This document shows, piece after piece, positions 16,762-25,991 of a stretch of DNA of 64,000 nucleotides. The first letter of the stretch is position 1, and each line of letters starts with the position of its first letter. Under the pieces are notes generated by a model. The model was given only the letters and a program-made list of their open reading frames with translations. It was not told the DNA's origin and did not search any database. A program made the translations under genes and the position numbers. Source of the DNA: Rhodospirillum sp047263945 (GTDB lineage Bacteria; Pseudomonadota; Alphaproteobacteria; Rhodospirillales; Rhodospirillaceae); assembly GCF_047263945.1 (NCBI RefSeq), contig NZ_JBLAVB010000009.1, positions 62,001-126,000 on the forward strand. The letters run 5' to 3'.

Positions 16762-17772
16762 TTATGGGGCTTCCGTCCTCGCGTCCTCCCGGTCAGCCTC
16801 TGTGGTATTGGCCCGCCCCTTCCACAGGGCGGCCATGCCGTCCGGGTCCCGCACAGCCCAAAGCCCCCCACCGATCACCCCCGTAATCACGGCAGAAAAC
16901 CCATACAGCAGCGACACAGCCACCGCCTGATCGGAGGGCAGTCCCACCACGCCAAACCCCAGGACCAGGGCTCCCTCGCGCAGGCCCCATCCGGCGATGG
17001 AAACGGGGACTGCGGCCACCAGAATGGCAGGCGGGAAAACCAGAGCCATTTGGACCAGGGTCGCCTCCGACCCGATGGCCCGGGCATAAAGCCAAACCAC
17101 GGTGATATCGATCAAATGGGGGGCGATCAACAGAGCCAGGATCGGCGCGGCTGTCCGCCGGGAAAACAGGGTCAGCCAGGCCGATTGGGAGAGGGAAACG
17201 AACGGCGCCGCCCCCTTCCATGTGGCCAGCGCCCGGGGCATATGGCGCAGGGACAAAAGGATCACCAGACACCCCAACCCTCCCAGGACCAGGGTGGTCA
17301 ACCCATGGGCCACCAGAGGATCCCTGGCTTTCTCCGATAGGGTGGGCAATCCGATGGCGCAAAGGGCGACGAGCCCAAGAAAGCTGCAGACCCGGTCCAC
17401 GACGATGGAACGGGCCGAAAGGCCCAGGGGCAGCCCCAACCGGTATCCATTCCAGACACGCGCCGCATCCCCACCGACGGTCGAGGGCATGGCCTGATTG
17501 AAGAACAGACCAAGCAGCACATTCCGCCAAGCCGCCCCATAGGCCAGAACCCTGTCATGGGCCGAGAGCACCAGTTTCCAGCGCATGGCTCCGCCCATGG
17601 CCTGAAGCTGCAGCAAAACAAGGGCCCCCAGACCGGCTAGGGCCACGCTGCCATTCATCCGCGCCCAAAGAGCCCCGAAATCCACGCCGGAGAAAATATA
17701 GCCGAGCACTCCCAGGGATACGCCCGCCTTCAACAGGGTCACAAACCAGGAGAGGGGAGATTTCTTAGCCAT
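16762..17772 (-). CDS. Flippase-like membrane protein (LPG synthase TM / UPF0104 family)
   Basis: An integral inner-membrane protein of 336 residues with about eight hydrophobic helices. It matches the lysylphosphatidylglycerol-synthase transmembrane region family, with SGVDFGALWARM near the start, FFNQAMPSTVGGDAARVW, DRVCSFLGL and PVSIAGWGLREG. Members without the soluble LPG synthase domain are often paired with glycosyltransferases. That is so here: the gene overlaps the downstream end of the glycosyltransferase gene by 8 bp. A role in lipid or glycolipid handling is inferred; the substrate is unknown. Confidence 0.85.
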   Translation of the reverse strand: MAKKSPLSWFVTLLKAGVSLGVLGYIFSGVDFGALWARMNGSVALAGLGALVLLQLQAMGGAMRWKLVLSAHDRVLAYGAAWRNVLLGLFFNQAMPSTVGGDAARVWNGYRLGLPLGLSARSIVVDRVCSFLGLVALCAIGLPTLSEKARDPLVAHGLTTLVLGGLGCLVILLSLRHMPRALATWKGAAPFVSLSQSAWLTLFSRRTAAPILALLIAPHLIDITVVWLYARAIGSEATLVQMALVFPPAILVAAVPVSIAGWGLREGALVLGFGVVGLPSDQAVAVSLLYGFSAVITGVIGGGLWAVRDPDGMAALWKGRANTTEADREDARTEAP

Positions 17773-19069
17773 GGGGGGAGATGTCCTGTCGGGCCGGAAC
17801 CAGCCCCTTGTCCAAAGCCGCGCCGGTCCAAGCAGGCATCAGGTCGTCCTGGAGCACATCGAACCAAGAGGGATAGGCGGCCTCGACGATGGTTCGGGCA
17901 GCAGCCCCCATGGCCTTCCGACGACTTGCATCGGTCAGGAAGGGGTCCAAGGCATCGGCCCACAGGGTCGGATCCTGACTGTCCAGTAACATACCGTCTC
18001 CCCCGTTTTGCGACACAAACTGAGCCCCCCCATCCTTGGCTGACAGGAAAACCGGCAGACCCGAGGCCCTCGCTTCCCGCACCACATTGGGCGTGACCTC
18101 GCTTTCCGAGGGGAAAACAAACAGGTCGGCGCTGGCGTACATCCAAGACAGGTCTTCCTGGGGGCGGTTGCCCGGCAGCGTGCCGTTGTCCCCCAACAGG
18201 GTCCGGATATCGGCCATCCGCGCACCTTCACCCAGGCAGAGCACATGGAGGGGGGTTCCCCGGTCGAGCAGGATCCGTGCGGCCTTGGCCATGGTCATCA
18301 CGTTCTTGCTGTCATCGGCCCGCCCCACGAAGAGAAGAACGGGTTTGTCTTCTGGCACGCCGAGGGTTTCATAAAGCTTGCGCCGATCCCGTTTGGCCGG
18401 GTTGAAAAACGTCTTATCGATCCCCCGCCGCAAGTCGGTGAGGTGCTCCGGTGGGACCAGATCCCGGACAAGCTCCCGGTCCTCCCTCTTGGAGACCAGG
18501 ATCCGGTCGGCACCGCGCAGCAGGCGTTTGATCTTCCCCTCGGCATTCCGTCCCAGCATGTCAGGCACCCCTAATCGGTCGAGGACAAAATGCCCGAAGG
18601 CCCCATGCCCAACAAACCGCCCGATAATCTCGCGCGAGTAGACCCGGGTGAATTTGGGCAGGTCCGTATGGATGGAATGGACCAGGGCCTTCCCCCGCGT
18701 CCTCGCGACGGTCCGCGCGGTGCGACTGAAGGAAAAGGTATCGGTCCCATGAAGAACGTCATGGTGGACCAGATGGTGGGCGAGGCCCTTATGGTACCCC
18801 GCCAGATCCGTATTCCCCGCCCCCTGGTCGAGAAAAGAAAACCGGTCGGTCCCCAGGACCGCAGGCAATTGACGAAAGCGAACGGTGTCCGCAAGAACCG
18901 TCGTGCTCTCCTGCTTTCCCAGAAAATAGACGGTCAGGTCCAAGGTATCAGGCAAAGCAACGGCAGCCTCCGCAAAACGCTCCCAGCACTTCACATGGCC
19001 CCCCGCCTTAGGGGACAGTTCCAGGGTTACCAAAACGCCCACGGACAGGGGCCGAGTCAAATCCACCAT
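17765..19069 (-). CDS. Glycosyltransferase family 4 protein
   Basis: A predicted GT-B retaining glycosyltransferase, cytoplasmic or membrane-associated. About 434 residues. The N-terminal Rossmann half has LELSPKAGGHVKCWERFAE. The C-terminal GT4 half has LLFVGRADDSKNV, then LFVFPSESEVTPNVVREA, the nucleotide-sugar motif with its conserved Glu residues. The start is the ATG before VDLTRPLSVG, with GAGAG upstream; a longer frame reaches 19090. It is translationally coupled to the flippase-like gene that follows. Donor and acceptor are unknown. Confidence 0.88.
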   Translation of the reverse strand: MVDLTRPLSVGVLVTLELSPKAGGHVKCWERFAEAAVALPDTLDLTVYFLGKQESTTVLADTVRFRQLPAVLGTDRFSFLDQGAGNTDLAGYHKGLAHHLVHHDVLHGTDTFSFSRTARTVARTRGKALVHSIHTDLPKFTRVYSREIIGRFVGHGAFGHFVLDRLGVPDMLGRNAEGKIKRLLRGADRILVSKREDRELVRDLVPPEHLTDLRRGIDKTFFNPAKRDRRKLYETLGVPEDKPVLLFVGRADDSKNVMTMAKAARILLDRGTPLHVLCLGEGARMADIRTLLGDNGTLPGNRPQEDLSWMYASADLFVFPSESEVTPNVVREARASGLPVFLSAKDGGAQFVSQNGGDGMLLDSQDPTLWADALDPFLTDASRRKAMGAAARTIVEAAYPSWFDVLQDDLMPAWTGAALDKGLVPARQDISPHG

Positions 19070-19195
19070 AGCGCAACTCTCGACGATCACATCTCGAGTG
19101 GGCGTTTATCATGGGAACCCGGAAAGACGCATCCGAAAAGGGCAGTCGAATGACAGGAAAGGACCTCCTGTCCAGGAGCCTCAGCGAGAAGTCCG

Positions 19196-19528
19196 TCAAT
19201 CCACGACGAACAACTTCGCGCCGGTCTTGGTCGAAGAGCGGTGGGCGGGGTCGCCGAAATCCGAAACCTGATAACTCATGCCAGGGGTCAAGGTGAACCG
19301 TCGACCGTCACGGAGCTCGGTCTCCAGCTCCCCCTCGAGGACATAGAGAATATGGCCTCGATCGCACCAATGGTCCGCAAGATATCCTGCCGTGTATTCC
19401 ACCTGACGGATTCGCACATCTCCCATGGTCAGGGTCCTCCAAAGGGCCTTGCCTGTCTCTCCCGGGTGTTCCGTGACCGGAACCGCGCTCCAGTCGGTGA
19501 GGCTGAAGGGTTGCTCGGGAAGTTTCAT
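19196..19528 (-). CDS. Cupin-fold protein with DHWC motif
   Basis: A single-domain cupin of 110 residues. It resembles the 'DHCW motif cupin fold' group, of unknown function. Visible features are YLADHWCDRGHILYVLEGELE, where His and Cys replace the usual metal-binding set, and a second cupin motif around LTPGMSYQVSDFG. The predicted location is the cytoplasm. It sits alone between the glycosyltransferase and glcG, all on the minus strand. No substrate can be assigned. Confidence 0.75.
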   Translation of the reverse strand: MKLPEQPFSLTDWSAVPVTEHPGETGKALWRTLTMGDVRIRQVEYTAGYLADHWCDRGHILYVLEGELETELRDGRRFTLTPGMSYQVSDFGDPAHRSSTKTGAKLFVVD

Positions 19529-19626
19529 GGGACGTCCTCTGGCGACAGATCAATCTGCCTGATCTTTGAAGGAAGGACCGAAAGGGGTGCAGGGGCCGAC
19601 GCCGTCCGCCCCCACGGAATGGACCC

Positions 19627-20070
19627 TCAGGCATCGCCGGTATCGGCAACCAACCCCGCGGCTTCAATGCCCGCGACGGCGCAAAGCTCGTCATTGGCCG
19701 ACAGATCTCCGGTCACGCCCACGGCACCGACAATATAGCCCTCGGCGTCCTTGATCAGCACACCGCCCTGGACGGGGACCACCTTGCCCTCGACCAAACC
19801 GGTCAGGGCGTTCATGAAAGCGGGCATTTTCTCCGCCCGGCGCGCCATCTCCCGGCCGCCAAAGCCCAGGGTCAGGCAGCCATAGGCCTTGCCCACGGCG
19901 ATCTCCGGGCGGGTCAGGCTGGAACCGTCGGCCCGCTTCATTACCTTGATCACGCCCGCATTATCCAGGACCACGACGGTCAACGGATTGAAGCCCTTGT
20001 TGGAGCCCTCGGACAAGGCGGTCGTGGCAATGGTGTCGGCGTCGGCAAGGCTGATGGAATTCTTGAACAT
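19627..20070 (-). CDS. glcG: GlcG/HbpS family protein
   Basis: A 147-residue protein of the GlcG/HbpS (haem-degrading-like) fold. It has PLTVVVLDNAGVIKVMKRADG, the core signature, then KAYGCLTLGFGG and GGVLIKDAEGYIVGAVGVTGD. Family members bind haem or small ligands, and in E. coli glcG lies in the glycolate operon. Here it follows glcB on the same strand, which supports the GlcG assignment, although 260 bp with two repeats lie between them, so co-transcription is uncertain. There is no signal peptide. Confidence 0.85.
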   Translation of the reverse strand: MFKNSISLADADTIATTALSEGSNKGFNPLTVVVLDNAGVIKVMKRADGSSLTRPEIAVGKAYGCLTLGFGGREMARRAEKMPAFMNALTGLVEGKVVPVQGGVLIKDAEGYIVGAVGVTGDLSANDELCAVAGIEAAGLVADTGDA

Positions 20071-20099
20071 GGATTTTCCTTTGGTCGATAAACGGGGTT

Positions 20100-20223
20100 T
20101 AGAGTGAAACGGGATCAGCTTGAGTCAAGCTGGCCCCGTTTCACTCTAATTATATGGATTTTAGAGTATCTTCGAGGCCAAGTTGGGTCGCAAAGCGACC
20201 CAACTTGATCTCGGAACACTCTA
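20100..20223. repeat. TAGAGTG palindromic repeat, copy 1 (full length)
   Basis: A 124-bp element bounded by TAGAGTG and CACTCTA. The left part is a near-perfect inverted repeat (AGAGTGAAACGGGATCAGC ... with two mismatches). The right part holds GTTGGGTCG-caaa-CGACCCAAC. Related copies are at 48033 and 53118. No coding potential was seen. Confidence 0.85.
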
Positions 20224-20249
20224 GTCCTGAAACACCAAATGCGGGCCTA

Positions 20250-20328
20250 TGCCTCGTCCCCCATTCTTCAGAAAAAATGGGGGTTTGGGGGCATTTGCCC
20301 CCAAGTGGGTCTGGGCGACAGCCCAGGA
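20250..20328. repeat. Dispersed GC-rich MITE-like element, copy B (partial)
   Basis: Carries the right-hand part of the family: GGGGGTTTGGGGGCATTT, GCCCCCAA and a degenerate CTGGGCgacaGCCCAG hairpin. It abuts the glcB stop codon and lies next to the palindromic repeat at 20100. Confidence 0.7.
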
Positions 20329-20330
20329 TC

Positions 20331-22505
20331 TCACTGCCCGTATTTGGCCTTGGCTTCCCGGCGGCGACGGTGAAGCACCGGCTCCGTGTACCCGGAGGGC
20401 TGCTCGCGCCCTTTGAACACCAGATCGCACGCCGCCTGGAAGGCCACGCTCTCCTCGAAGTCGGCGGCCATGGGCCGGTAGTCCGGATCGCCTGCATTTT
20501 GGCCATCCACAACCTTGGCCATGCGCTTTAAAGTCTCCAGGACCTCGTCTGCGCTGACCACACCGTGGTAGAGCCAGTTGGCGATATGCTGGCTGGAGAT
20601 CCGCAGGGTCGCCCGGTCCTCCATCAAACCCACGTTGTTGATGTCGGGCACCTTGGAGCAGCCGACCCCCTGTTCCACCCAGCGGGAGACATAACCCAGG
20701 ATGCCCTGGCAATTGTTGTCCAACTCGGCATGGATCTCCGCCTCGCTCCAGTTGGCCCCATCAGCCAGGGGCGGCGTCAGGATAGCCTCCAGGGAGGCCC
20801 GAGCGCGGCTGGCCAATTCCTCCTGCCGGGCGGGCACGAAGACCGCATGGTAATGCAAGGCGTGCAAGGTCGCTGCGGTCGGCGACGGCACCCAAGCCGT
20901 ATTGGCCCCGGCCAGGGGGTGGCCGATCTTGGCTTTCATCATATCGGCCATCAGGTCGGGCATGGCCCACATGCCCTTGCCAATCTGGGCATGGCCCCGC
21001 AGGCCGCATTCCAGGCCGATATCCACGTTCCAGTCCTCGTAAGCGGCGATCCAGGGCGCCCCCTTGATATCCCCCTTGCGGATCACCGGACCGGCTTCCA
21101 TGCAGGTGTGGATCTCGTCGCCCGTCCGGTCCAGGAAGCCCGTGTTGATGAAAACAACCCGATCCTTGGCGCGCCGAATGCATTCCTTGAGGTTGACGGT
21201 GGTCCGCCGCTCCTCGTCCATAATTCCCATTTTAACGGTGTTGCGCGGCAGGCCCAGCAGGTCCTCCACCCGAGCGAAGACATCACTGGCGAAGGCGACC
21301 TCGTCCGGCCCATGCATCTTCGGCTTGACCACATAGATGGAGCCTGTGCGGGAATTACCCCGGTGCCCTTGCAAGTCCTTGAGCGCAATCAAGCTGGTGA
21401 AGACCGCGTCCAGCAGCCCCTCGAAAGCCTCGGAGCCATCGGCCAGCAAGACGGCGGGGTTGGTCATCAGGTGGCCCACATTGCGCGCCAGCAGAACGGC
21501 CCGTCCGGGCAGGGTCACCTTTTCGACCCCATCAGGCGCCGTGAAAATTCGATCGCCGTTCAGCGTCCGGGTCTGGGTTTTCCCCCCCTTGTCGAAAGAG
21601 GCGGTGAGCGAGCCATCCATCAGACCCAGCCAGTTCCGGTAGGCCAGGACCTTGTCCTCGGCGTCCACCGCAGCGACGGAATCCTCGAAGTCCTGGATGG
21701 TGGTCAGGGCGGATTCGACAACCAGATCGGCCACCCCGGCGGGGTCGTCCTTGCCGATGGGATGGTTCCTGTCGATGACGATTTCCAGGTGCAACCCATT
21801 ATGGCGCAGCAGGATGGCGGTCGGGGCCACAGCCTCCCCCAAATAGCCCGCGAAGCTGGAGGGCTCGGCCAATCCCGTCGTGGAGCCATCGGGCAGGGTC
21901 ACCGCCAAGGCGCCATCCACCACGGCGTATCCTGCCGATTCCGTATGCGAGCCCGTGACAAGCGGCGCGGCCTGATCCAGGACCCGGCGGGCTTCGGCGA
22001 TCACCGCTGCGCCCCGAACGGGATTAAAGCCCCGACCCTTCTCGCGCCCTTCCGTCTCGGGGATGGCATCGGTGCCATAAAGCGCGTCATAGAGGCTGCC
22101 CCAGCGGGCATTGGCGGCGTTGAGCGCATAGCGGGCGTTCATCACCGGCACGACCAGTTGGGGACCGGCCAGGGTGGCGATCTCCGGATCGACGTTCTCC
22201 GTGCCCACGGCGACCTCTGACCCCTCGGGCAGCAGATAGCCGATCTCCTCCAGGAAGGCCTTCTGTTCGGCAACGTCAATGGCCTTGCCTTTGCGGGCAC
22301 CGAACCATCCGTCCAGCTTGGTCTGCATCTCGTCCCGGATGGCGAGCAGCGCCCGATTGCGCGGGGTCATCTCGCCCAGCAGCGCAGCCAGACCGGCCCA
22401 GAGCGTCTCCTGCTCCACGGCCGTTCCGGGCAGAACCTCGGTATTGATGAAATCATACAGGACGGTGGCGACAGTCAAACCATGGGTGGTGGTGGTCTCG
22501 GACAC
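20331..22505 (-). CDS. glcB: Malate synthase G
   Basis: Condenses glyoxylate with acetyl-CoA to malate; cytoplasmic, the second step of the glyoxylate route. The product has about 724 residues, the normal size of the G isoform. Motifs include GSIYVVKPKMHGPDEVAFA, GIMDEERRTTVNLKECI with catalytic-region residues, FINTGFLDRTGDEIHT and AWVPSPTAATLHALHYH. The GTG start is preceded by GGAGCAGGGAG; the open frame reaches 22580 but the extra residues do not look like the family. The neighbours are an IclR regulator upstream and glcG downstream, which suggests use of glycolate/glyoxylate. No glycolate oxidase is in the window. Confidence 0.97.
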   Translation of the reverse strand: MSETTTTHGLTVATVLYDFINTEVLPGTAVEQETLWAGLAALLGEMTPRNRALLAIRDEMQTKLDGWFGARKGKAIDVAEQKAFLEEIGYLLPEGSEVAVGTENVDPEIATLAGPQLVVPVMNARYALNAANARWGSLYDALYGTDAIPETEGREKGRGFNPVRGAAVIAEARRVLDQAAPLVTGSHTESAGYAVVDGALAVTLPDGSTTGLAEPSSFAGYLGEAVAPTAILLRHNGLHLEIVIDRNHPIGKDDPAGVADLVVESALTTIQDFEDSVAAVDAEDKVLAYRNWLGLMDGSLTASFDKGGKTQTRTLNGDRIFTAPDGVEKVTLPGRAVLLARNVGHLMTNPAVLLADGSEAFEGLLDAVFTSLIALKDLQGHRGNSRTGSIYVVKPKMHGPDEVAFASDVFARVEDLLGLPRNTVKMGIMDEERRTTVNLKECIRRAKDRVVFINTGFLDRTGDEIHTCMEAGPVIRKGDIKGAPWIAAYEDWNVDIGLECGLRGHAQIGKGMWAMPDLMADMMKAKIGHPLAGANTAWVPSPTAATLHALHYHAVFVPARQEELASRARASLEAILTPPLADGANWSEAEIHAELDNNCQGILGYVSRWVEQGVGCSKVPDINNVGLMEDRATLRISSQHIANWLYHGVVSADEVLETLKRMAKVVDGQNAGDPDYRPMAADFEESVAFQAACDLVFKGREQPSGYTEPVLHRRRREAKAKYGQ

Positions 22506-22641
22506 GGCTCCCTGCTCCTCTTGGTCTTGGGGGTTGCCTTTTGGTGCCCCTAGGAAGCCACGGTGCCTTTGCGAAAACAAGCTAAATTGGAGACATTTTC
22601 ACAATTCGGAATTAGACATTTTCCAATTATATAACAGTCAG

Positions 22642-23469
22642 TTATACAGATTTTTTCCCGCCATAATCCCCTGTCACCAGGGCGGCAGCCTCCCGCAGCA
22701 TTTGGCCCATGCGCTGCAAACGTTCGTCGGAAATGCGCGCTGCGGGGCCGGACAGGGACAGGGCCGCGACGGGCTCTCCCGCCTCGTCGAAGATGACGGA
22801 GGCGGCGCAGCGCAGACCCACGGCATGTTCCTCGTCGTCGATGGCATAGCCCCGTTCCGCACTCACAATCAGGTCCCTGCGAAGAACCTCCGGATCGGTC
22901 AGGGTGCGCTCTGTGAGCTGCGGCAAACCATGGCGGGAGATCAACCGGTCAAAATCCTCCTGCCCCAGGGCGGAGAGCAGGGCCTTGCCCACACCCGAAC
23001 AGTGGAGCGGCACCCGCGTGCCTGGGGTGGTATGGGCCCGCATCATCTGGCGGCATTCCACCTGGGCCAAGAAAATGGCCTCTCCCCCCTCGCGCACGGC
23101 AAGGTTCACGCTTTCCCCGGCGTCTTCCATCAGTCGGCGCATGATGGGGCGGGCAATGCGCACGGGATCCCGGTCCCGGGCGAAGGCTGCGCCCACGGTA
23201 AAGGCCCGGGCACCGACGGACCACAGGGCATGCTCCCCATCGAAGCGGACAAAGCCTTCTTGTTGCAAGGTGGTCAACAGGCGGTGGGCGGTGGAGGGCG
23301 GCAGGCCCTGGCTCTGAGCCACCTCGGTCAGGGTCAAACCGCCCTCACCCTCGGCCAGGGCCGAGAGGATGTTCAACGCCTTGACCAGAGAGCGCACCTG
23401 TCCCCCCCGCTCCCCCTCTTCACCCTTTGGCGGGCGTTTACGCAGAGGGGGAACAGGGGACTTAGTCAT
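22642..23469 (-). CDS. IclR family transcriptional regulator
   Basis: A cytoplasmic DNA-binding regulator of 275 residues. After a basic N-terminal stretch, a winged HTH at about 28-90 reads LTEVAQSQGLPPSTAHRLL. The IclR effector domain follows, with GVGKALLSALGQED, RDLIVSAERGYAIDDEEH and ALSLSGPAARI. It lies directly upstream of glcB in the same direction. Control of glcB or glyoxylate metabolism is a reasonable inference, since IclR itself regulates the glyoxylate bypass in enterobacteria. Confidence 0.92.
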   Translation of the reverse strand: MTKSPVPPLRKRPPKGEEGERGGQVRSLVKALNILSALAEGEGGLTLTEVAQSQGLPPSTAHRLLTTLQQEGFVRFDGEHALWSVGARAFTVGAAFARDRDPVRIARPIMRRLMEDAGESVNLAVREGGEAIFLAQVECRQMMRAHTTPGTRVPLHCSGVGKALLSALGQEDFDRLISRHGLPQLTERTLTDPEVLRRDLIVSAERGYAIDDEEHAVGLRCAASVIFDEAGEPVAALSLSGPAARISDERLQRMGQMLREAAALVTGDYGGKKSV

Positions 23470-23505
23470 GACGGGATTGTCCTGGTGGGGAGAGGGAAGA
23501 TCCCC

Positions 23506-24360
23506 TTACCGGAACATGAGCAGGGGAATCTGGCAAGACCGGATCAGGGTGGTGGTGGTGCTGCCGATGATCAGGTGACGGATGCGAGAATGGCCATAGG
23601 CGCCGACCACCATCAGGTCGATCCCCTCCTCCTTGACCACCTTGGCGATGACCTCATCGGCCTCGCCGGGAACCAGACGGGTGGTGGCGGTTCGCCCCTT
23701 GGCTTCCAGCCAGCCCTTGGCCTCCTCCAGGGAGCGGTGGTTCTCGTCAGTGTCGGAACCCACCCGCAGCAAAAGAATGTCCAGACCTTCCAGCAGCTTG
23801 CCTTCGGCGGCCCGTTCCAGGGCCTTACGCGCGCTGGGGCCACTGTCATAGGCGATCAGGCATTTCGTGATGGGCTTGAAAGCCCGCGAGGTCACCAGGA
23901 CCGGCTTCGTGGAGCCGCGCACCACCCGTTCCAGGTTGGCGCCCAGGTGCATGGTTTCGAAGTCGGCGGCCTCGCCACGCTTGCCGATGACCACCAGATC
24001 GGCGCGGTCCTCGATCTCGGCGACGGTTTCGATCAGGCCGCCGTTGCGCAGGGTTTGGCGCACCTCAGCCACGCCCTTTTCCTTGAGGTGAGAGTCAGCA
24101 TCGGCCAGAACCTGCCGACCCCGGGCCTGGAGGATCTTGCTCTTTTGGGCGTCCAGGTCGGCGAGTTGGGCCAGAAGGTCCTCCCGCTCGTTTGCGCCCA
24201 TATTGCCCGACCAGTCAGAGGAGTCCGCATGGCCCCGCTTGTGATCAATGGCGTAGAGCACCTCCACCGAGGCGCCGATCTTGGCCGCAGCCCAACCGGC
24301 GTGATCGTAGACGCTCTGCGCGTACACGGATCCATCGGTGCAGACGAGAATATGAGGCAT
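23506..24360 (-). CDS. Tandem universal stress protein
   Basis: About 284 residues with two UspA-type domains. The first (about 2-140) starts ILVCTDGSVYAQSVYDHA. The second (about 148-284) ends with the ATP-binding pattern GAYGHSRIRHLIIGST (G-2x-G-9x-GS/T). Tandem Usp proteins are thought to be nucleotide-dependent stress or signalling factors. The start at MPHILVC fits the domain boundary; the frame is open to 24441 through a repeat. It is downstream of the SulP transporter on the same strand, with a repeat between them, and 36 bp upstream of the IclR gene. Usp domains often regulate anion transporters, a possible link here. Confidence 0.92.
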   Translation of the reverse strand: MPHILVCTDGSVYAQSVYDHAGWAAAKIGASVEVLYAIDHKRGHADSSDWSGNMGANEREDLLAQLADLDAQKSKILQARGRQVLADADSHLKEKGVAEVRQTLRNGGLIETVAEIEDRADLVVIGKRGEAADFETMHLGANLERVVRGSTKPVLVTSRAFKPITKCLIAYDSGPSARKALERAAEGKLLEGLDILLLRVGSDTDENHRSLEEAKGWLEAKGRTATTRLVPGEADEVIAKVVKEEGIDLMVVGAYGHSRIRHLIIGSTTTTLIRSCQIPLLMFR

Positions 24361-24390
24361 GGTCCGAACGTCTCCCTGTAACCTTGAAAA

Positions 24391-24500
24391 ACCCTGGGCT
24401 CTGCCCAGACCCGCAAAGGGTCGGGGACCCTTTGATCCCATGACTGGGGGTCCGGGGCCTCAGGCCCCGGCGGGGAGCGGGGCAGGGCCCCGCAGGGTTT
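24391..24500. repeat. Dispersed GC-rich repeat, variant copy C
   Basis: Holds CTGGGCTCTGCCCAG, ACCCGCAAAGGGTCGGGGAC, GGGGCCTCAGGCCCC and GCGGGGCAGGGCCCCGC. The first half matches the copy at 53213 and the second half the copy at 50492. It fills the gap between the SulP and Usp genes. Confidence 0.65.
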
Positions 24501-24506
24501 GAATTT

Positions 24507-25991
24507 TCAATGCCCGATGGCCGTGTCGATGGCTCCGGGTTTGTCGTGGACCCCCAGCTTGTCAACCATGGTGGCACTGGCCTCATTCAGGCCGACGACA
24601 ACCACCTCGGCCCCCTCGCGGCGGAACTTGAGCACCACCTTGTCAAGAGCGCCCACGCCGGACAAGTCCCACATGTGGGCGGCGGTCAAATCGATGGTCA
24701 CTTTCTCCAGCGCTTCCTTCAGGTCGAAGGCCTTGGCAAAGGCCTCTGCGGAGGCGAAGAAGACCTGTCCTTCGACGGTGTAGACCCGATGGCGCCCCTC
24801 GGCGTCGATGGTCGAGGTAATGCGCAGGAAACGCGCCACCTTGCGGGCAAAGAACAGCGCGGCGAGCAGCACGCCGACCAGGACGCCCTTGGCCAGATCG
24901 TGGGTAAAAACCGTCGTCAAAACCGTCCCCAGGGTCACCAGACTGGTGCTGATCGGGTGGACACGCACATCTGTCAGGGACTTCCAGGAGAAGGTGCCGA
25001 TGGAGACCATGATCATCACCGCGACCAGAGCGGCCATGGGGATCAGCTTCACCCAGTCGGACAGGGCGATCAGCAGGACCATCAAGAAGACACCGGCACA
25101 GAGGGTGGACAGCCGTCCCCGCCCGCCAGACTTCACGTTGATCACCGACTGACCAATCATGGCACAGCCCGCCATGCCACCGAAGAAACCGGATACGATA
25201 TTGGCCAGGCCCTGTCCCCGGCACTCCCGGTCCCGGTTGCTTTCGGTATCGGTCAGGTCGTCGACCACCTGGGCGGTCATCAGGGATTCCAACAGCCCCA
25301 CCATGGCGATGGTCACCGAGACAGGCAGCACCGTCCACAGGGTATCCCAGGTCAAAGGAATATCGGGCAGGGAGAAAATCGGCAGGGTTTCGGGCAAAGC
25401 GCCCAAGTCGGCCACGGTGCGCACATCCAGATCCAGGAAAACGGCCAGAACGGTCATGGACAGGATCGCCACCAACGGCGAGGGCACGGCCTTGGTCACG
25501 TAGGGGAACAGGTAGATCACCGCCAGCGCGCCAGCGCAGAGGACATAGGTTTCCCAGGTCACCCCGACCAGTTCGGGCAATTGGGCCATGAAAATCAAAA
25601 TGGCCAGTGCATTAACGAAACCGGTCATCACGGCGCGGGAGACAAAGCGCATATAGCGCCCCAGCTTCAGCAACCCGAAAATGATCTGCACCACGCCAGT
25701 CACCACCGTGGCGGCAAGCAGGTACTGCAAACCATGGTCGCGCACGATATCGATCATCAGGAGGGCCGTCGCCGCCGTCGCCGCCGAGATCATGCCCGGG
25801 CGTCCCCCGGTGAAGGAGATGGTGATGGCAATACAGACTGAGGCGTACAGCCCCACCTTGGGATCCACCCCCGCAATAACAGAGAAGGCAATCGCTTCCG
25901 GGATCAGGGCCAGGGCCACAACCAGACCGGCGAGGACATCGCCGCGGATATTGGACAGCCAATCGGCCTTCAGACGGTAGGGTTCGATCAT
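24507..25991 (-). CDS. SulP family anion transporter with STAS domain
   Basis: An inner-membrane transporter for sulfate, bicarbonate or a related anion. About 494 residues. The N-terminal signature is DVLAGLVVALALIPEAIAFS, with about 11-12 hydrophobic segments up to residue 380. A C-terminal STAS domain includes VEGQVFFASAEAF and IDLTAAHMWDLSGV. The start given fits the family. However, an in-frame ATG at 26075 has a much better ribosome-binding site (GGGGAG, 5-6 bases upstream) and would add 28 residues or act as a leader peptide. The substrate cannot be chosen from sequence. Confidence 0.92.
   Translation of the reverse strand: MIEPYRLKADWLSNIRGDVLAGLVVALALIPEAIAFSVIAGVDPKVGLYASVCIAITISFTGGRPGMISAATAATALLMIDIVRDHGLQYLLAATVVTGVVQIIFGLLKLGRYMRFVSRAVMTGFVNALAILIFMAQLPELVGVTWETYVLCAGALAVIYLFPYVTKAVPSPLVAILSMTVLAVFLDLDVRTVADLGALPETLPIFSLPDIPLTWDTLWTVLPVSVTIAMVGLLESLMTAQVVDDLTDTESNRDRECRGQGLANIVSGFFGGMAGCAMIGQSVINVKSGGRGRLSTLCAGVFLMVLLIALSDWVKLIPMAALVAVMIMVSIGTFSWKSLTDVRVHPISTSLVTLGTVLTTVFTHDLAKGVLVGVLLAALFFARKVARFLRITSTIDAEGRHRVYTVEGQVFFASAEAFAKAFDLKEALEKVTIDLTAAHMWDLSGVGALDKVVLKFRREGAEVVVVGLNEASATMVDKLGVHDKPGAIDTAIGH

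Noticed and set aside
22279..24381. A 700-codon open frame on the plus strand, and similar long frames at 4328-6202 and 20565-22220
   Set aside because: They are antisense to well-supported genes (glcB, IclR, Usp, queG, tgt) and carry no recognisable domains.
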